Below, piece after piece: positions 6,180-7,748 of a stretch of DNA of 7,748 nucleotides. The stretch covers positions 1 through 7,748 of the forward strand of contig JBCBSH010000204.1 in assembly GCA_039819285.1 (NCBI GenBank). The letters run 5' to 3'. Below the pieces are notes generated by a model. The model made no database searches, was not told where the DNA came from, and saw only the letters and a program-made list of their open reading frames with translations. A program made the position numbers and the translations under genes. Origin of the DNA: JANQGH01 sp039819285 (lineage in GTDB: Bacteria > Pseudomonadota > Alphaproteobacteria > DSM-16000 > Inquilinaceae). Every line of letters starts with the position of its first letter. Position 1 is the first letter of the stretch.

Positions 6180-7721
6180 ATGACAACCGTCCGCTTGACG
6201 ATGGCCCAGGCGCTGGTGCGCTATCTGATCGCACAGCGAACCGAGATCGATGGCCAAGAGGTACCGCTGATCCCCGGTGTCTGGGCGATTTTCGGCCATG
6301 GCAACGTGGCCGGTCTGGGCGAGGCCTTGTTCCAGGCCGGTGACCTTCTGCCGACCTACCGCAGCCACAATGAACAGGCCATGGCGCTGGCGGCAATTGC
6401 CTTTGCGAAGGCCAAGTACCGGCGGCAGTTCATGGCCTGCACCAGTTCAATCGGGCCGGGCGCGACCAATATGGTCACCGCCGCCGCCCTCGCCCACGCC
6501 AACCGGCTGCCCGTCCTGCTGTTGCCGGGCGACGTATTTGCCAACCGCCGGCCCGATCCGGTGTTGCAGCAGATCGAAGATTTCGGCGATCCGACGGTGA
6601 CCGCCAATGACTGTTTCCGGCCGGTCTCGCGCTTTTGGGACCGGATCACGCGGCCGGAACAGTTGCTGGTCAGCCTTCCCCACGCGTTGGATACCCTGAC
6701 CGATCCCACCAATTGCGGTCCGGTGACGCTCTCCATGTGCCAGGACGTGCAGGCCGAGGCCTATGACTATCCGGAGAGCTTTTTCGAGCCGGTTGTCCGC
6801 CGGGCACGCAGGCCCGGCCCGGACGAAGATGAGCTGGCTGAAGCTGTCGCGCTGATCAGGGCATCTGAACGGCCGTTGGTCATCGCAGGCGGCGGTGTCC
6901 TCTATTCCGGCGCCAGCGATGCGCTGGCGCATCTGGCGGAGGCTCATGGCCTCGCTGTTGCGGAAACCCAGGCGGGCAAGGGCGCGCTGGCGTGGGATCA
7001 CATCCAAGCCGTTGGTTCCATCGGGGTTACCGGCAGCAGCGCGGCAAACAGCCTGGCCGCCGATGCCGATCTGGTGCTGGCGGTCGGCACGCGGCTGCAG
7101 GACTTTACCAGCGCGTCTGGCACCTTGTTCCGCAACCCCGCGATGCGCCTGATCCAGGTAAACACGGCGCCTTATGACGCGATTAAACACCGCGCGGTGC
7201 CGCTGGTCGCGGACGCGCGCCGCGCGCTCACCGCGCTCGCCGACGACCTGTCGGGCTGGCGGGTGCCAAGCGCCTGGCAAGATTATGCCAAGTCCTCCAT
7301 GGCCGAATGGAACGAGGCCGTCGAGCGTGCGACGGCGCCAACCAACGCGCCGCTGCCGTCCGACGCGCAAGTTCTGGGCGCCGTTAACCGCGGTGCCGAC
7401 GCCAACACGACCATGGTCTGCGCGGCCGGCGGTCTGCCCGGCGAACTGCACAAGCTTTGGCGCACGCCGGCGCCCGGCAACTATCATGTCGAGTACGCCT
7501 ATTCCTGCATGGGCTACGAGATCGCCGGCGGCGTTGGGGTGAAGCTGGCCAAGCCGGACGATGAGGTTGTCGTGATGGTCGGCGACGGCAGCTACCTGAT
7601 GATGAACTCGGAAATCGCGACCTCGGTGATGCTGGGCTGTCGGCTGACGATCGTGGTTTTGGACAATCGCGGCTTTGGCTGCATCACCGAGGTCGCGATT
7701 TCCGAGTTCATCATCAGGTAG
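6180..7721 (+). CDS. iolD: 3D-(3,5/4)-trihydroxycyclohexane-1,2-dione acylhydrolase, 3' end replaced by a fold-back
   Basis: A thiamine-diphosphate enzyme that hydrolyses the cyclic dione made by IolE to 5-deoxy-D-glucuronate. The N-terminal pyrimidine-binding domain has the catalytic glutamate in RSHNEQAMA (Glu65) and the loop SSIGPGATNM. A central domain (about 200-345) contains VIAGGGVLYS and LVLAVGTRL. The C-terminal cofactor domain has the diphosphate and metal motif GDGSYLMMN (468-476) ending at Asn496. IolD is normally a little over 600 residues, so roughly 100 are missing. Family likeness stops at RGFGCI (497-502); residues 503-513 are translated from the reverse complement of an earlier part of the same gene, so the stop at 7719-7721 is not the true end. 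The ATG at 6180 has a GAGGGA ribosome site seven bases upstream. It is the third gene of the iolB-iolC operon. Confidence 0.9.
   Translation: MTTVRLTMAQALVRYLIAQRTEIDGQEVPLIPGVWAIFGHGNVAGLGEALFQAGDLLPTYRSHNEQAMALAAIAFAKAKYRRQFMACTSSIGPGATNMVTAAALAHANRLPVLLLPGDVFANRRPDPVLQQIEDFGDPTVTANDCFRPVSRFWDRITRPEQLLVSLPHALDTLTDPTNCGPVTLSMCQDVQAEAYDYPESFFEPVVRRARRPGPDEDELAEAVALIRASERPLVIAGGGVLYSGASDALAHLAEAHGLAVAETQAGKGALAWDHIQAVGSIGVTGSSAANSLAADADLVLAVGTRLQDFTSASGTLFRNPAMRLIQVNTAPYDAIKHRAVPLVADARRALTALADDLSGWRVPSAWQDYAKSSMAEWNEAVERATAPTNAPLPSDAQVLGAVNRGADANTTMVCAAGGLPGELHKLWRTPAPGNYHVEYAYSCMGYEIAGGVGVKLAKPDDEVVVMVGDGSYLMMNSEIATSVMLGCRLTIVVLDNRGFGCITEVAISEFIIR
7565..7632 (+). repeat. Left arm of a perfect 68-bp inverted repeat
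   Basis: This stretch encodes the thiamine-diphosphate motif of IolD in its normal place. Its exact reverse complement occurs at 7681-7748, with a 48-bp spacer (7633-7680). Because the left arm makes sense as IolD coding sequence, it is the native copy. Confidence 0.95.
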
Positions 7722-7748
7722 CTGCCGTCGCCGACCATCACGACAACC
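7681..7748 (-). repeat. Right arm of the inverted repeat, a fold-back copy running to the window edge
   Basis: All 68 bases are the reverse complement of 7565-7632, and the copy continues to the last base of the window. It breaks the iolD frame where the protein should go on for about 100 more residues. The arm starts inside GCATCA, which codes for the expected Cys-Ile of IolD, so the junction may sit in a few bases of microhomology. Confidence 0.95.

Noticed and set aside
6447..7487. 346-codon minus-strand open frame opposite iolD
   Set aside because: Shadow of iolD, whose motifs are unmistakable on the plus strand; the antisense protein is rich in Arg and Gly with no family likeness.
7686..7721. 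The ending TEVAISEFIIR as a genuine IolD C terminus
   Set aside because: These bases are the reverse complement of an upstream iolD segment, and the family should continue for about 100 residues.

Overview
The window is a GC-rich piece of a bacterial myo-inositol catabolism (iol) locus. Gene content and order, the RpiR-type regulator, the fused IolC and the codon use fit an alphaproteobacterium; this placement rests on general likeness only. The odd length and the fold-back at the right edge suggest it is a whole short contig, possibly from a draft or metagenomic assembly.

Layout from left to right. The left edge holds the first 109 codons, on the minus strand, of a secreted sugar-binding protein of an ABC importer, probably for inositol. 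A 275-bp divergent intergenic region (330-604) separates it from a plus-strand RpiR/SIS regulator (605-1474). That gene converges on, and overlaps by 17 bp, a minus-strand pair made of an SDR dehydrogenase (3243 to 2463, split by an apparent one-base frameshift) and iolG (2450 to 1458). A second divergent region (3244-3394) leads to the plus-strand operon iolB (3395-4216), iolC with a DUF2090 domain (4206-6149) and iolD (6180 to the right edge, 3' part missing).

How the genes work together: the importer brings inositol in and IolG oxidises it to 2-keto-myo-inositol. IolE, not in this window, dehydrates that product. IolD opens the ring of the resulting dione to 5-deoxy-glucuronate, IolB isomerises this to 2-deoxy-5-keto-gluconate, and the IolC kinase half phosphorylates it. 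The DUF2090 half is probably the aldolase that yields dihydroxyacetone phosphate and malonate semialdehyde. The SDR may oxidise a second inositol isomer or a related polyol. The RpiR protein is the likely repressor; candidate operator sequences that share half-sites lie in both divergent regions.

I see no novel biological system here. The points that deserve a second look are a perfect 68-bp inverted repeat at the right edge that replaces the end of iolD and looks like a fold-back chimera, the SDR frameshift, and the shared operator-like motifs. No rRNA, tRNA, CRISPR array, insertion sequence or convincing terminator was seen.
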